In this document: positions 1 through 5,584 of the stretch, one piece after another
How the letters are laid out: each line of letters starts with the position of its first letter
How positions within the stretch are numbered: the first letter of the stretch is position 1
NCBI GenBank assembly: GCA_016183885.1
Contig: JACPDS010000006.1
Location: forward strand, 1,240-6,823
Reading direction: 5' to 3'
Length of the DNA stretch: 5,584 nucleotides
From: Armatimonadota bacterium
GTDB lineage: Bacteria; Vulcanimicrobiota; JACPDS01
Made by a program: the position numbers and the translations under genes
The notes under the pieces: generated by a model
What the model was told of the DNA's origin: nothing
Seen by the model: the letters and a program-made list of their open reading frames with translations, nothing else
Database searches by the model: none

Positions 1-433
1 TTTAACAGAATTGCAAAAACGCAGAAGCAGTATTGCGGTTATTATTGATGAATTTGGACAAACATCGGGGTTAATAACTATAGAAAGATTGTTGGAAGAA
101 ATTGTTGGAGAAATTAAAGATGAATATGATCAAGAAGACTTATATTACAGCCAAATTAAAGAAGGTATCGCAATTTTGGACGCTAAAACTAATCTTGAAG
201 AAGTTAATCAAAGATTAAATTTAGAACTTCCCCCGGGAGATTATCAAAGTTTAGGAGGTTTTTTAATTAATTTATTAGGCAGAATACCCGTTAAAGGAGA
301 AAGAATAGAATTTAAAGACATAGAATTTTATATTGAAGAAATGGAAGGCTATAAATTAAATAAAATTATGATTATAAATAAATCTTTGCAAAAAATAAGA
401 AAGGAAAAAGAGAATAAAGAGAAGAAGATATAA
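1..433 (+). CDS. CorC/HlyC-family CBS-domain protein, C-terminal part (5' truncated)
   Basis: The reading frame is open to the left edge (first full codon at 2, reading LTELQ), so this is the tail of a longer gene; the TTG at 11 is an internal Leu codon, not a start. The visible part begins in the end of the second CBS domain: IAVIIDEFGQTSGLITIERL followed by LEEIVGEIKDEYD matches the family pattern of a V-x-DE-[FY]-G, G-[LI]-[VI]-T and E-[EI]-[IV]-GEI-x-DE-x-D. From about 50 to 120 residues after position 11 comes the CorC_HlyC (transporter-associated) domain, with LPPGDYQSLGGFL and LLGRIPVKGERI as hallmarks, then a charged Lys/Glu-rich tail. Full family members usually carry an N-terminal DUF21/CNNM membrane domain, two CBS domains and this end domain, and are linked to Mg2+/Co2+ efflux or ion homeostasis. 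Whether the membrane domain is present here cannot be seen. It ends 3 nt before pheS and is probably co-transcribed with it. Confidence 0.9.
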   Translation, partial: LTELQKRRSSIAVIIDEFGQTSGLITIERLLEEIVGEIKDEYDQEDLYYSQIKEGIAILDAKTNLEEVNQRLNLELPPGDYQSLGGFLINLLGRIPVKGERIEFKDIEFYIEEMEGYKLNKIMIINKSLQKIRKEKENKEKKI

Positions 434-436
434 ATT

Positions 437-1459
437 ATGCTGATAGAAGAAATTAATTTAATTAAAGAAGACGCTCAAGGTTTAATTAATCAATCCGGCA
501 CTCTTAAAGAATTAGAAGAAATTAAAATAAAATTTTTAGGTAAAAAAGCTAAATTATCCCAAATTTTAAAAAGTTTAGGGAGCGTTTCTAAAGAAGAGCG
601 GATTATTATCGGCTTGCATGCTAATCGGGTAAAAAATGTTTTAGAAGAAAATATTAAAAATAAGACAGAAATTCTTAAACAAAAACAAGAAGAGAAAAGT
701 TTTCAAGAAGAAGTTTTAGATCTTACTTTCCCGGGAAAAAGATTTTCAATTGGTCATTTTCATCCTTTAACTTTAGTTGCTCAAGAAATCATAGAAATAT
801 TCATTGGCTTAGGATTTGAGGTAGTAGACGGTCCTGAAATTGAAAGCGATTATTATAATTTTGAAGCTTTAAATATTGGAAAAGATCACCCGGCTCGGGA
901 TATGTGGGATTCATTTTATTTGGAAGAAAAAACATTATTGCGCACCCATACATCTCCGGTGCAAATTAGAGTAATGCGGGAGCGTCAGCCTCCTTTAAGA
1001 GTTGTTTCTTACGGGAAATGCTATCGCCGCGATGCCGTAGATGCCACTCATTCATGGATGTTTCATCAATTGGAAGGATTTATGGCTGACAAAGAAGTTA
1101 GTTTTGCCGATTTAAAGGGGATTTTAACCGCTTTTGCGGCCGCTTTTTTTGGAAAAGAGCGTAAGACCAAATTTATCCCGGCTTATTTTCCTTTTACTGA
1201 ACCTAGCGCTGAAATGTCAATTGATTGTTTTTTATGTATTGGCAAAGGATGTAAAGCCTGTCATTATTCAGGATGGCTGGAAATCTTAGGTTCAGGAATG
1301 ATTCATCCTCAGGTTTTCAGAAATGTAAATTATGATTCGGAAAAATATAGCGGATTTGCCTTTGGAATGGGGATTGAAAGAATTGCCATGTTAAAATATG
1401 GAATTAATGATATCCGCTTGTTTTTTGAAAATGACTTGCGTTTTTTAAGACAGTTTTAA
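437..1459 (+). CDS. pheS: Phenylalanine--tRNA ligase alpha subunit
   Basis: This is the catalytic alpha subunit of cytoplasmic phenylalanyl-tRNA synthetase, which activates Phe with ATP and transfers it to tRNA-Phe in an alpha2-beta2 complex with PheT. The 340 residues match the usual length (327 in E. coli). Residues 1-90 form the Lys/Glu-rich helical coiled-coil arm that binds tRNA. The class II catalytic core follows: GHFHP at 106-110, HPARDMWDSFYL at 151-162, LLRTHTSPVQ at 167-176, the motif 2 region GKCYRRDAVDATHSWMFHQL at 193-212, FPFTEPSAEM at 251-260, and motif 3 GFAFGMGIERIAML at 306-319, ending in the usual ENDLRFLRQF. Ala308 aligns with E. coli Ala294, the residue that limits the size of the amino acid pocket. 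A four-Cys cluster (C264, C267, C272, C275) is inserted before GWLEILGSGMIHP. The ATG at 437 is the first after the upstream stop; only a weak purine-rich stretch precedes it, so translation may depend on coupling to the upstream gene. Confidence 0.98.
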   Translation: MLIEEINLIKEDAQGLINQSGTLKELEEIKIKFLGKKAKLSQILKSLGSVSKEERIIIGLHANRVKNVLEENIKNKTEILKQKQEEKSFQEEVLDLTFPGKRFSIGHFHPLTLVAQEIIEIFIGLGFEVVDGPEIESDYYNFEALNIGKDHPARDMWDSFYLEEKTLLRTHTSPVQIRVMRERQPPLRVVSYGKCYRRDAVDATHSWMFHQLEGFMADKEVSFADLKGILTAFAAAFFGKERKTKFIPAYFPFTEPSAEMSIDCFLCIGKGCKACHYSGWLEILGSGMIHPQVFRNVNYDSEKYSGFAFGMGIERIAMLKYGINDIRLFFENDLRFLRQF

Positions 1460-1473
1460 TTTTGCTTTAATTT

Positions 1474-1480
1474 AAGGAGA
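1474..1480 (+). promoter_or_regulatory. Ribosome binding site of pheT with unusually long spacing
   Basis: AAGGAGA is a good Shine-Dalgarno match in the 34-nt gap between pheS and pheT, but it lies 13 nt before the pheT ATG at 1494, more than the usual 5-9. The pheT start is secure because an in-frame TAA at 1488 excludes earlier starts and MRVPLSWLKEYV is the standard PheT beginning. A TTG at 1485 followed directly by that TAA lies 4 nt after the site. Confidence 0.6.
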
Positions 1481-1493
1481 AATTTTGTAAGTT

Positions 1494-3869
1494 ATGCGCG
1501 TGCCTTTAAGCTGGTTAAAAGAATATGTGGAAATTGATCTTGCGGATGAAAAATTAGTAGAGTTATTTAACGGCTTTGGATTAAGTATTGATGAAATAAT
1601 TAAATTAAATTCCAAGGCTTCGGGAATTGCAGCCGGAGAAATTATTAATTTACAAGCTCATCCTAATGCCGATAGATTAAGAATTGCTCAAGTAAATATA
1701 GGAAAAGAAATTCTGCCTATTATTACCGCCGCTTCCAATGTAAAAATAGGAGATAAGATTCCTTTGGCTAAGGAGGGGGCAATTTTAGCCGATGGAACAT
1801 TAATGAAGAAGGCTAATTTAAGAGGAATAGATTCTTTAGGGATGATGTGTTCGGCGCGGGAATTGGGATTAAATATTAAAGACCTGCCTCAGGAAGAAAG
1901 AGAAGGGGTAATGCTTCTTCCTTCTGATACGCATATCGGCGAAGATATAGCCAAGCTTTTTTTGTTAAATGACACTATTTTAAATTTTGAGATTTTTGCC
2001 AATCGTTCCGATTGTTTAAGTATTTTTGGGATAGCTAAGGAAGTTTCGGTTATTTTAAATCAAGAATTAAAAATTCCTAAAATGAAATTAGAAGCTTTAA
2101 AATCAGTTCATGAATCAGATGAATTAATTAAAGTGGAAATTGAAAATTTTGAAGATTGCCCTTGTTATATCGCCCGGGTGATTAAAAATATAGAAATTAA
2201 ACCTTCTCCTTTATGGTTAAGGGCTCGCTTAATAAATGCCGGTATAAGAAGCGTGAATAATCTGGTAGATTTAACTAATTATGTAATGATAGAAACCGGA
2301 CAGCCTTTACATGTTTTTGATTATGATAAAATAGCGGACAAAAAAATTATAGTAAGAAAAGCTAAAGAGGGGGAAGAAATTCTTGCTATTACAGGAGAAA
2401 GTCATAAGCTTGATTCCGGCGTTTTAGTAATCGCCGATGCTAAAACCCCGATTGCAATAGCAGGTATTATGGGGGGGAAAGATACTGAAATTTCTCTTAA
2501 AACAAAAAATATTTTATTAGAATCGGCTTTATTTAATTCTAGTTTAATTAGGAGAAACAGTTTAAAATTAGGTATTCGCAGTGAATCTTCACGGCGTTTT
2601 GAAAAGGGATTAAATTATTGGAGTGTAGAGCGGGGTTCTTTTAGATTTGTGGAATTATTGGAAAATAAAATAGGATTTGAAGTTATAGGGGAAAAAATTC
2701 AAGTTTCCAGTATTCCCCCGAAACCCTTAAGAATTAATTTTAGAATTTCTCAAATCGATAGAATTTTGGGAATAAAATTAAAACCGGAAGAAGTGGAGAA
2801 TAAATTGCAAAAGATGGGTTTTGAAATGAAAAGAGAATCTGAGGACAATTATTTGGTAAAAGTTCCTTCATCTCGAGGAGATATTAAAGAAGAAATTGAT
2901 TTAATTGAAGAAATTGCCCGGTTAAATAATTATGAGTCTATTCCTTTTAGCCTGCCTAAGGGCAAAACTTTATTAGGGAAAAATAATCCTTTAGCCAGCT
3001 TTGAAAATAAAACTAAGGAAATTTTAGCGCGTTTAGGATTATCAGAAGTAATTTCCTACAGTTTAACTTCTAAAGAAAATTTAGAAAAGTTTAATTTAGG
3101 ATTCGATCATTTAATTAAAGTGCTTAATCCTTTAAGTTTAGAACAAGAATTTTTAAGAAATTCACCAATAATACAGCTCCTGCAAATAATTTCTTATAAT
3201 TTAAATTTAAATAATATTGATATTAGTATTTTTGAAATAAGCAAAATTTATCAAAAATTTTTTCAAGAAAGTAAAGTATTAACTTTAGCTCTTTCAGGGA
3301 ATTTTCAGGGGAATTTGACAGATTTTTATACTTTAAAAGGGATCTTAGAAGTTTTATTTCGGGAATTAAATTTAAAAGCGGAATTTTCTAAAATTAATTC
3401 TCTTTTTTTACATCCCGGCCAAAGCGCCGAGATAAAAAAAGAAAATGAAGTTTTAGGTTTTTGCGGAAAAGTTCTGCCTAAAATTAAAGAAAATTTTGGA
3501 ATCTTCGAAGATATTTTTATAGCTGAAATTGATTTAAAACTTCTTTTTAAATTAATTAAACCTAAAGTTTTTTCTTTGATCTCCAAATATCCCGCCGTTA
3601 TGCGCGATATAGCTTTAGTTGTTCCCCAAGAATTACCTTCTTTAAGAGTTGAAGAATTAATTTTATCCGAAGATTCCTTTATTTTAAAAGAAGCGCGTTG
3701 TTTCGATCAATATTTCGGCGGTCAAATTCCCGAAGGGTATAAAAGTTTAGCTTTTTCATTAATTTATCAAGCTGACGATCATACTTTAAGAGAGGAAGAA
3801 GTTGACTTGCTAAATTCTAAAATTTTAGTCAAGTTAAAAGAAAAATTAGGAGCAGTTTTGCGTCAATAA
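1494..3869 (+). CDS. pheT: Phenylalanine--tRNA ligase beta subunit
   Basis: This is the beta subunit of phenylalanyl-tRNA synthetase. It binds tRNA-Phe and, in the bacterial family, edits mischarged Tyr-tRNA-Phe. The 791 residues match the full-length bacterial form (795 in E. coli, 785 in Thermus), and all domains appear in order. The canonical start MRVPLSWLKEYV is followed by the EMAP/OB-fold tRNA-binding domain at about 40-150 (AHPNADRLRIAQV at 55-67). The B3/B4 editing region spans about 210-375, with WLRARLINAGIRSVNNLVDL at 241-260, TGQPLHVFDYDKI at 268-280 and AIAGIMGG at 321-328. The B5 domain is at about 405-480 (SRGDIKEEIDLIEEIARLNN at 460-479). The inactive catalytic-like domain is at about 490-685. 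The C-terminal anticodon-binding FDX-ACB domain is at about 697-791, beginning SKYPAVMRDIALVV. No key segment looks missing. The stop overlaps the next gene's ATG by one base. A run of seven G at 2471-2477 encodes part of MGGK without breaking the frame. Confidence 0.98.
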   Translation: MRVPLSWLKEYVEIDLADEKLVELFNGFGLSIDEIIKLNSKASGIAAGEIINLQAHPNADRLRIAQVNIGKEILPIITAASNVKIGDKIPLAKEGAILADGTLMKKANLRGIDSLGMMCSARELGLNIKDLPQEEREGVMLLPSDTHIGEDIAKLFLLNDTILNFEIFANRSDCLSIFGIAKEVSVILNQELKIPKMKLEALKSVHESDELIKVEIENFEDCPCYIARVIKNIEIKPSPLWLRARLINAGIRSVNNLVDLTNYVMIETGQPLHVFDYDKIADKKIIVRKAKEGEEILAITGESHKLDSGVLVIADAKTPIAIAGIMGGKDTEISLKTKNILLESALFNSSLIRRNSLKLGIRSESSRRFEKGLNYWSVERGSFRFVELLENKIGFEVIGEKIQVSSIPPKPLRINFRISQIDRILGIKLKPEEVENKLQKMGFEMKRESEDNYLVKVPSSRGDIKEEIDLIEEIARLNNYESIPFSLPKGKTLLGKNNPLASFENKTKEILARLGLSEVISYSLTSKENLEKFNLGFDHLIKVLNPLSLEQEFLRNSPIIQLLQIISYNLNLNNIDISIFEISKIYQKFFQESKVLTLALSGNFQGNLTDFYTLKGILEVLFRELNLKAEFSKINSLFLHPGQSAEIKKENEVLGFCGKVLPKIKENFGIFEDIFIAEIDLKLLFKLIKPKVFSLISKYPAVMRDIALVVPQELPSLRVEELILSEDSFILKEARCFDQYFGGQIPEGYKSLAFSLIYQADDHTLREEEVDLLNSKILVKLKEKLGAVLRQ

Positions 3870-4405
3870 TGTCCTGGATAGATATTTTAATAATTTTATT
3901 CATTTTTCTTATAATTTACGGCGGAATAAAAAGAGGTTTAATTTTAGAAGCCGCCGATATTTTTATTTTAATTATTAATTTAGGAATAACGCTGCATTTA
4001 TATCATTATTTAGCTCGAATTTTAATTGAATTATTTAAATGGAATGAAAAATTAGCTTATAATTTTTCATTTGGATTGATTTTTATTTTAATCGGGGTAA
4101 TTTTATACATAATCGCTTTAGCGATTAATGGTTTAGCTAAACTGGCGGTGGTTTTTTCAGCGCCTAATCAAATTGGAGGAGGTTTATTTGCTTGTATAAA
4201 AGTTTGGCCTCTTATCTGGCTGTTTTTATTTATGTTCGCTATTTTACCTTTAGGAAAAGATTTTCAAAAAGAATTTTATAAAGCTCCTACGGTAAAAATG
4301 TTTAAAAGACTTACCCCGTTTTTTGTGTCTGTGGTTGATTCTTTAGCTCCTTCTTTTGCCACAAAAAATTTAAAATTAATTTTAAAAAAAGTTCATTTTA
4401 ATTAA
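3869..4405 (+). CDS. CvpA-family integral membrane protein
   Basis: The 178-residue protein starts MSWIDILIILFIFLIIYGGI and continues KRGLILEAADIF, the CvpA-family pattern of an aromatic/Asp start, a first membrane helix, then G-x-x-[KR]-G and a second helix. Hydrophobic segments lie at about 4-20, 30-52, 66-90 and 107-128. NQIGGGLFACIKVWPLI at 100-116 corresponds to the family's conserved R-x-x-G-x-x-x-G-x-x-[KR]-G region before the last helix, although the usual final Gly is not kept. Residues 130-178 form a soluble basic tail. CvpA proteins are inner-membrane proteins; E. coli CvpA is needed for colicin V production and its basic biochemical role is not settled. The ATG overlaps the pheT stop (TAATG), and the nearest AGGAG (3848-3852) is 16 nt away, so translation is probably coupled to pheT. 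In Firmicutes cvpA often follows pheT and zapA, so the position supports the call; zapA is absent here. Confidence 0.82.
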   Translation: MSWIDILIILFIFLIIYGGIKRGLILEAADIFILIINLGITLHLYHYLARILIELFKWNEKLAYNFSFGLIFILIGVILYIIALAINGLAKLAVVFSAPNQIGGGLFACIKVWPLIWLFLFMFAILPLGKDFQKEFYKAPTVKMFKRLTPFFVSVVDSLAPSFATKNLKLILKKVHFN

Positions 4406-4435
4406 AGGATTTTTTAAATAAAAGTAGAAAAAATA

Positions 4436-4441
4436 TATAAA
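4436..4441 (+). promoter_or_regulatory. Possible -10 element before the FecR-domain gene
   Basis: TATAAA lies 22 nt before the ATG of the secreted FecR-domain gene in the only gap between cvpA and that gene. No convincing -35 is seen; a T-run at 4411-4416 is the nearest candidate at 19 nt. The gap is nearly all A and T, so chance matches are likely and this is a weak call. Confidence 0.25.
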
Positions 4442-4452
4442 ATTTATTTTAT

Positions 4453-4458
4453 GAGGTG
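4453..4458 (+). promoter_or_regulatory. Ribosome binding site of the FecR-domain gene
   Basis: GAGGTG, followed by AAAAG, sits 5 nt before the ATG at 4464. It is the best-placed Shine-Dalgarno sequence in the window and decides the start; the earlier ATG at 4451 runs into TGA after two codons. Confidence 0.75.
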
Positions 4459-4463
4459 AAAAG

Positions 4464-5318
4464 ATGAATTATTTTAAAAGGATAATATTAATTTCATTAT
4501 TTTTTACTTTCTTATTATTTAACTATGTTTTTGCTGTAGAATCAGAATGGAAATTAGTAGTAAAGGTAACTGGCAATGTTGAAAGTCAAAAATCAAATGA
4601 AACCGACTGGAAAGCTATTTGGCAGTCTAGAATGCTTAAAGATGGAGATAAAGCCCGCACCATGGAAGAATCTAGAGCTAAAATTCGATTAGCCGATCAA
4701 AGTGTTTTAACTATCGGTTCAAATACTATCGTGGAAATGTCTAAATTTAAAATTACGCCTCAGTCTCGAATTGCTCAATTTAAACTTTGGGCAGGAAAAA
4801 TCAGATTAAAAGTTGAGGAGTTTTTAGGGAAAGATTCTAAAGTGGAAGTTACTACTCCTAATGCTGTTTTAGCGGCAAGAGGAACGGATTTTTTCGTTGA
4901 ACAAGAGAAAGTTTCCAAGCAAGGTTTAGGAGGAAATACAGTAGTAATAGTATTTGATGGGGTAGTATCGGCTCAAATTGGCGCTCAAGCGGTGGAAATT
5001 CCCGCCGGTCAAATGGGCACTATTGGAGCTTATGGAGTGTTTGTAGCTCCTATGCCTACTGCTAATGTTCAAGCGGTAATAGCTCAGGCTCAAAGCGCTG
5101 CTGGTGAAACTCAAGGTGAAGCTCCTGCAGGGGGAGATGCTGATTTACAAAATCCCAGCATTTCTCAAGTAGAAAGCATTTTTGGAACCTCAAATATTGG
5201 GGCAATTACTCAGATTATTACTGGAGAAGCTACTCAGGCTGTAAGCGCTCCAACAACTACAGTGATTTATAGCCCCAGCGCCAGCGGAACAGGAAGTGTG
5301 CCCATAGTAATTCATTAG
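4464..5318 (+). CDS. Secreted FecR-domain protein
   Basis: The 284-residue protein has a clear signal peptide: MNYFKR, a hydrophobic core from about 7 to 21, and a likely cleavage after VFA at 24. The FecR domain (about 55-150) follows, with DGDKARTMEESRAKIRLADQ at 60-79, SVLTIGSNTIVEM at 80-92, LWAGKIRLKV at 108-117 and TPNAVLAARGTDFFVE at 131-146. These are the family marks: early D-x-x-R-T, L-x-x-G, G-x-[IL], and RGT near the end. A further beta-rich piece, VIVFDGVVSAQIG, and PAGQMGTIG extend to about 187. The rest (about 190-284) is low-complexity, rich in Ala, Gln, Gly, Ser and Thr and probably disordered. In the FecA/FecI iron system FecR is a membrane-spanning anti-sigma factor with the domain in the periplasm. 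Here there is no N-terminal anti-sigma part, sigma factor or TonB receptor nearby, so this belongs to the large group of exported FecR-domain proteins of unknown role. The name should not be read as iron regulation. Confidence 0.85.
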   Translation: MNYFKRIILISLFFTFLLFNYVFAVESEWKLVVKVTGNVESQKSNETDWKAIWQSRMLKDGDKARTMEESRAKIRLADQSVLTIGSNTIVEMSKFKITPQSRIAQFKLWAGKIRLKVEEFLGKDSKVEVTTPNAVLAARGTDFFVEQEKVSKQGLGGNTVVIVFDGVVSAQIGAQAVEIPAGQMGTIGAYGVFVAPMPTANVQAVIAQAQSAAGETQGEAPAGGDADLQNPSISQVESIFGTSNIGAITQIITGEATQAVSAPTTTVIYSPSASGTGSVPIVIH

Positions 5319-5336
5319 GAATAGTTTATTTAAGAA

Positions 5337-5345
5337 TTTATCTCC
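5337..5345 (+). repeat. Direct repeat copy 1 (TTTATCTCC)
   Basis: The 9-mer TTTATCTCC is repeated at 5407-5415, exactly 70 nt downstream. Similarity extends on both sides with small indels (AAGAA before and a T-rich stretch after). It may be a regulatory pair or chance in AT-rich DNA. Confidence 0.4.
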
Positions 5346-5406
5346 TTTGAGAAGACTCTTCCGATGTTATTTTAGGGCGAGTGGCACTTCTATTATATAA
5401 AGAAAT

Positions 5407-5415
5407 TTTATCTCC
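5407..5415 (+). repeat. Direct repeat copy 2 (TTTATCTCC)
   Basis: This is the second copy of the 9-mer, preceded by AAGAAAT. It ends 26 nt upstream of the extended -10 element, so it lies in or just above the expected -35 zone of the downstream promoter. Confidence 0.4.
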
Positions 5416-5441
5416 CTTCTTTACTTTATTAAAATAAGATG

Positions 5442-5450
5442 TGATATAAT
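5442..5450 (+). promoter_or_regulatory. Extended -10 promoter of the downstream membrane-protein gene
   Basis: TGATATAAT is a perfect TGn-TATAAT extended -10. The best -35 candidate is TTTACT at 5420-5425, a four-of-six match to TTGACA at a long 19-nt spacing, so activity would rest mainly on the extended -10. The expected start of transcription, 6-7 nt after the hexamer, falls on or next to the ATG at 5456, leaving essentially no 5' leader. Confidence 0.55.
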
Positions 5451-5455
5451 TATGT

Positions 5456-5584
5456 ATGAATTTTAGAAAAGAGTTTCCCGAAGAATTATGGTGGATAATA
5501 TTTTTAGCAATTTTTTTATTGATTTTACTGCTTTTTTTTACCTTAAGAATTTTTAATTTTACTTTATTCCAATCTAAATCAATT
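5456..5584 (+). CDS. Unidentified membrane-anchored protein, N-terminal part (3' truncated)
   Basis: The frame from ATG 5456 stays open for 43 codons to the right edge. The protein begins with a short charged segment, MNFRKEFPEELWW, followed by a strongly hydrophobic helix of about 20 residues (about 14-33, IIFLAIFLLILLLFFTLRIF). This suggests a cytoplasmic N-terminus and a single membrane anchor or the first of several helices. There is no Shine-Dalgarno sequence; the -10 element ends 5 nt before the ATG. The ATG at 5452 is out of frame and stops after four codons. The family cannot be named from this fragment. FecR-domain genes are often found next to CHASE2-domain sensor or cyclase genes, which also start with a membrane helix, so that is one candidate to test and no more. 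Confidence 0.6.
   Translation, partial: MNFRKEFPEELWWIIFLAIFLLILLLFFTLRIFNFTLFQSKSI

Larger units (their letters stand above)
5319..5455 (+). other. Intergenic region with paired 9-mer and promoter
   Basis: No gene is supported in these 137 nt. The segment holds two copies of TTTATCTCC, a T/C-rich stretch and the extended -10 promoter annotated separately. A GAAG-ACT-CTTC inverted repeat near 5351-5360 is too short and lacks a following T-run, so no intrinsic terminator is called for the FecR-domain gene. Confidence 0.6.

Noticed and set aside
11..13. TTG as the start of a 140-residue protein
   Set aside because: The frame is open upstream and the residues before it (LTEL) continue the CBS-domain motif, so the gene begins outside the window.
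3326..3586. 86-residue reverse-strand reading frame
   Set aside because: It lies wholly inside pheT, matches no recognisable family and is explained as an antisense shadow.
4381..4417. A-run and T-run around the cvpA stop as a terminator
   Set aside because: The pairing would be only A-T with a long loop and no GC stem, so it is ordinary AT-rich sequence.
4926..5114. 62-residue reverse-strand reading frame
   Set aside because: It lies inside the FecR-domain gene and its Ser/Tyr-rich composition follows from the antisense of Ala/Gln/Val codons.
5341..5360. Possible terminator hairpin after the FecR-domain gene
   Set aside because: The inverted repeats (TCTC/GAGA and GAAG/CTTC) have only 4-bp stems and no following T-run.
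5381..5437. 18-codon reading frame from GTG (ALLLYKEILSPFFTLLK)
   Set aside because: It is very short with a weak ribosome site; slight resemblance to the start of YidD is not enough, and the frame ends without the family's Cys motifs.
5488..5553. Alternative short frame from ATG 5488
   Set aside because: It stops after 21 residues, while the overlapping frame from 5456 stays open and encodes a clear membrane helix.
1..5584. Alternative genetic code (TGA as Gly or Trp)
   Set aside because: No TGA occurs in frame within any complete gene and the five stops are TAA or TAG; all Trp are TGG. The data fit the standard code and give no sign of reassignment.
1..5584. CRISPR array, tRNA or rRNA gene, insertion sequence, prophage
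   Set aside because: No regularly spaced repeats, no cloverleaf-like segment, no transposase or integrase motif and no terminal inverted repeats were seen.

Overview
The window is an AT-rich bacterial segment with all genes on the + strand, tightly packed, with heavy use of TTA, ATT/ATA, AAA and AGA codons. All complete genes end in TAA or TAG and read without in-frame TGA, so the standard code fits. The compact, AT-rich housekeeping cluster followed by a secreted FecR-domain protein resembles genomes of uncultured candidate phyla (for example Omnitrophota- or Margulisbacteria-like lineages). That placement is a guess from style, not from a marker comparison.

Region 1 (1-433) is the 3' end of a CorC/HlyC-type CBS-domain membrane-associated protein, cut by the window edge. 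Region 2 (437-4405) is a probable operon: pheS (437-1459), pheT (1494-3869) and a CvpA-family membrane protein (3869-4405). The spacings are 3 nt, 34 nt and a one-base TAATG overlap. PheS and PheT form the alpha2-beta2 phenylalanyl-tRNA synthetase. The CvpA-like protein and the CorC-like protein are membrane genes carried on the same likely transcript, with no evident mechanistic link to tRNA charging.

Region 3 (4406-5318) begins with a short AT-rich gap with a strong ribosome binding site, followed by a secreted FecR-domain protein with a signal peptide and an Ala/Gln/Gly/Ser/Thr-rich tail. Region 4 (5319-5455) is a 137-nt non-coding gap with two copies of a 9-mer exactly 70 nt apart and a good extended -10 promoter. 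That promoter lies so close to the next ATG that the transcript may be leaderless. Region 5 (5456-5584) is the start of an unidentified membrane-anchored protein cut by the window edge.

Most of the window is ordinary housekeeping sequence. No convincing new system is visible. The parts most worth a second look are the FecR-domain gene with its truncated membrane neighbour, and the apparent leaderless promoter between them.
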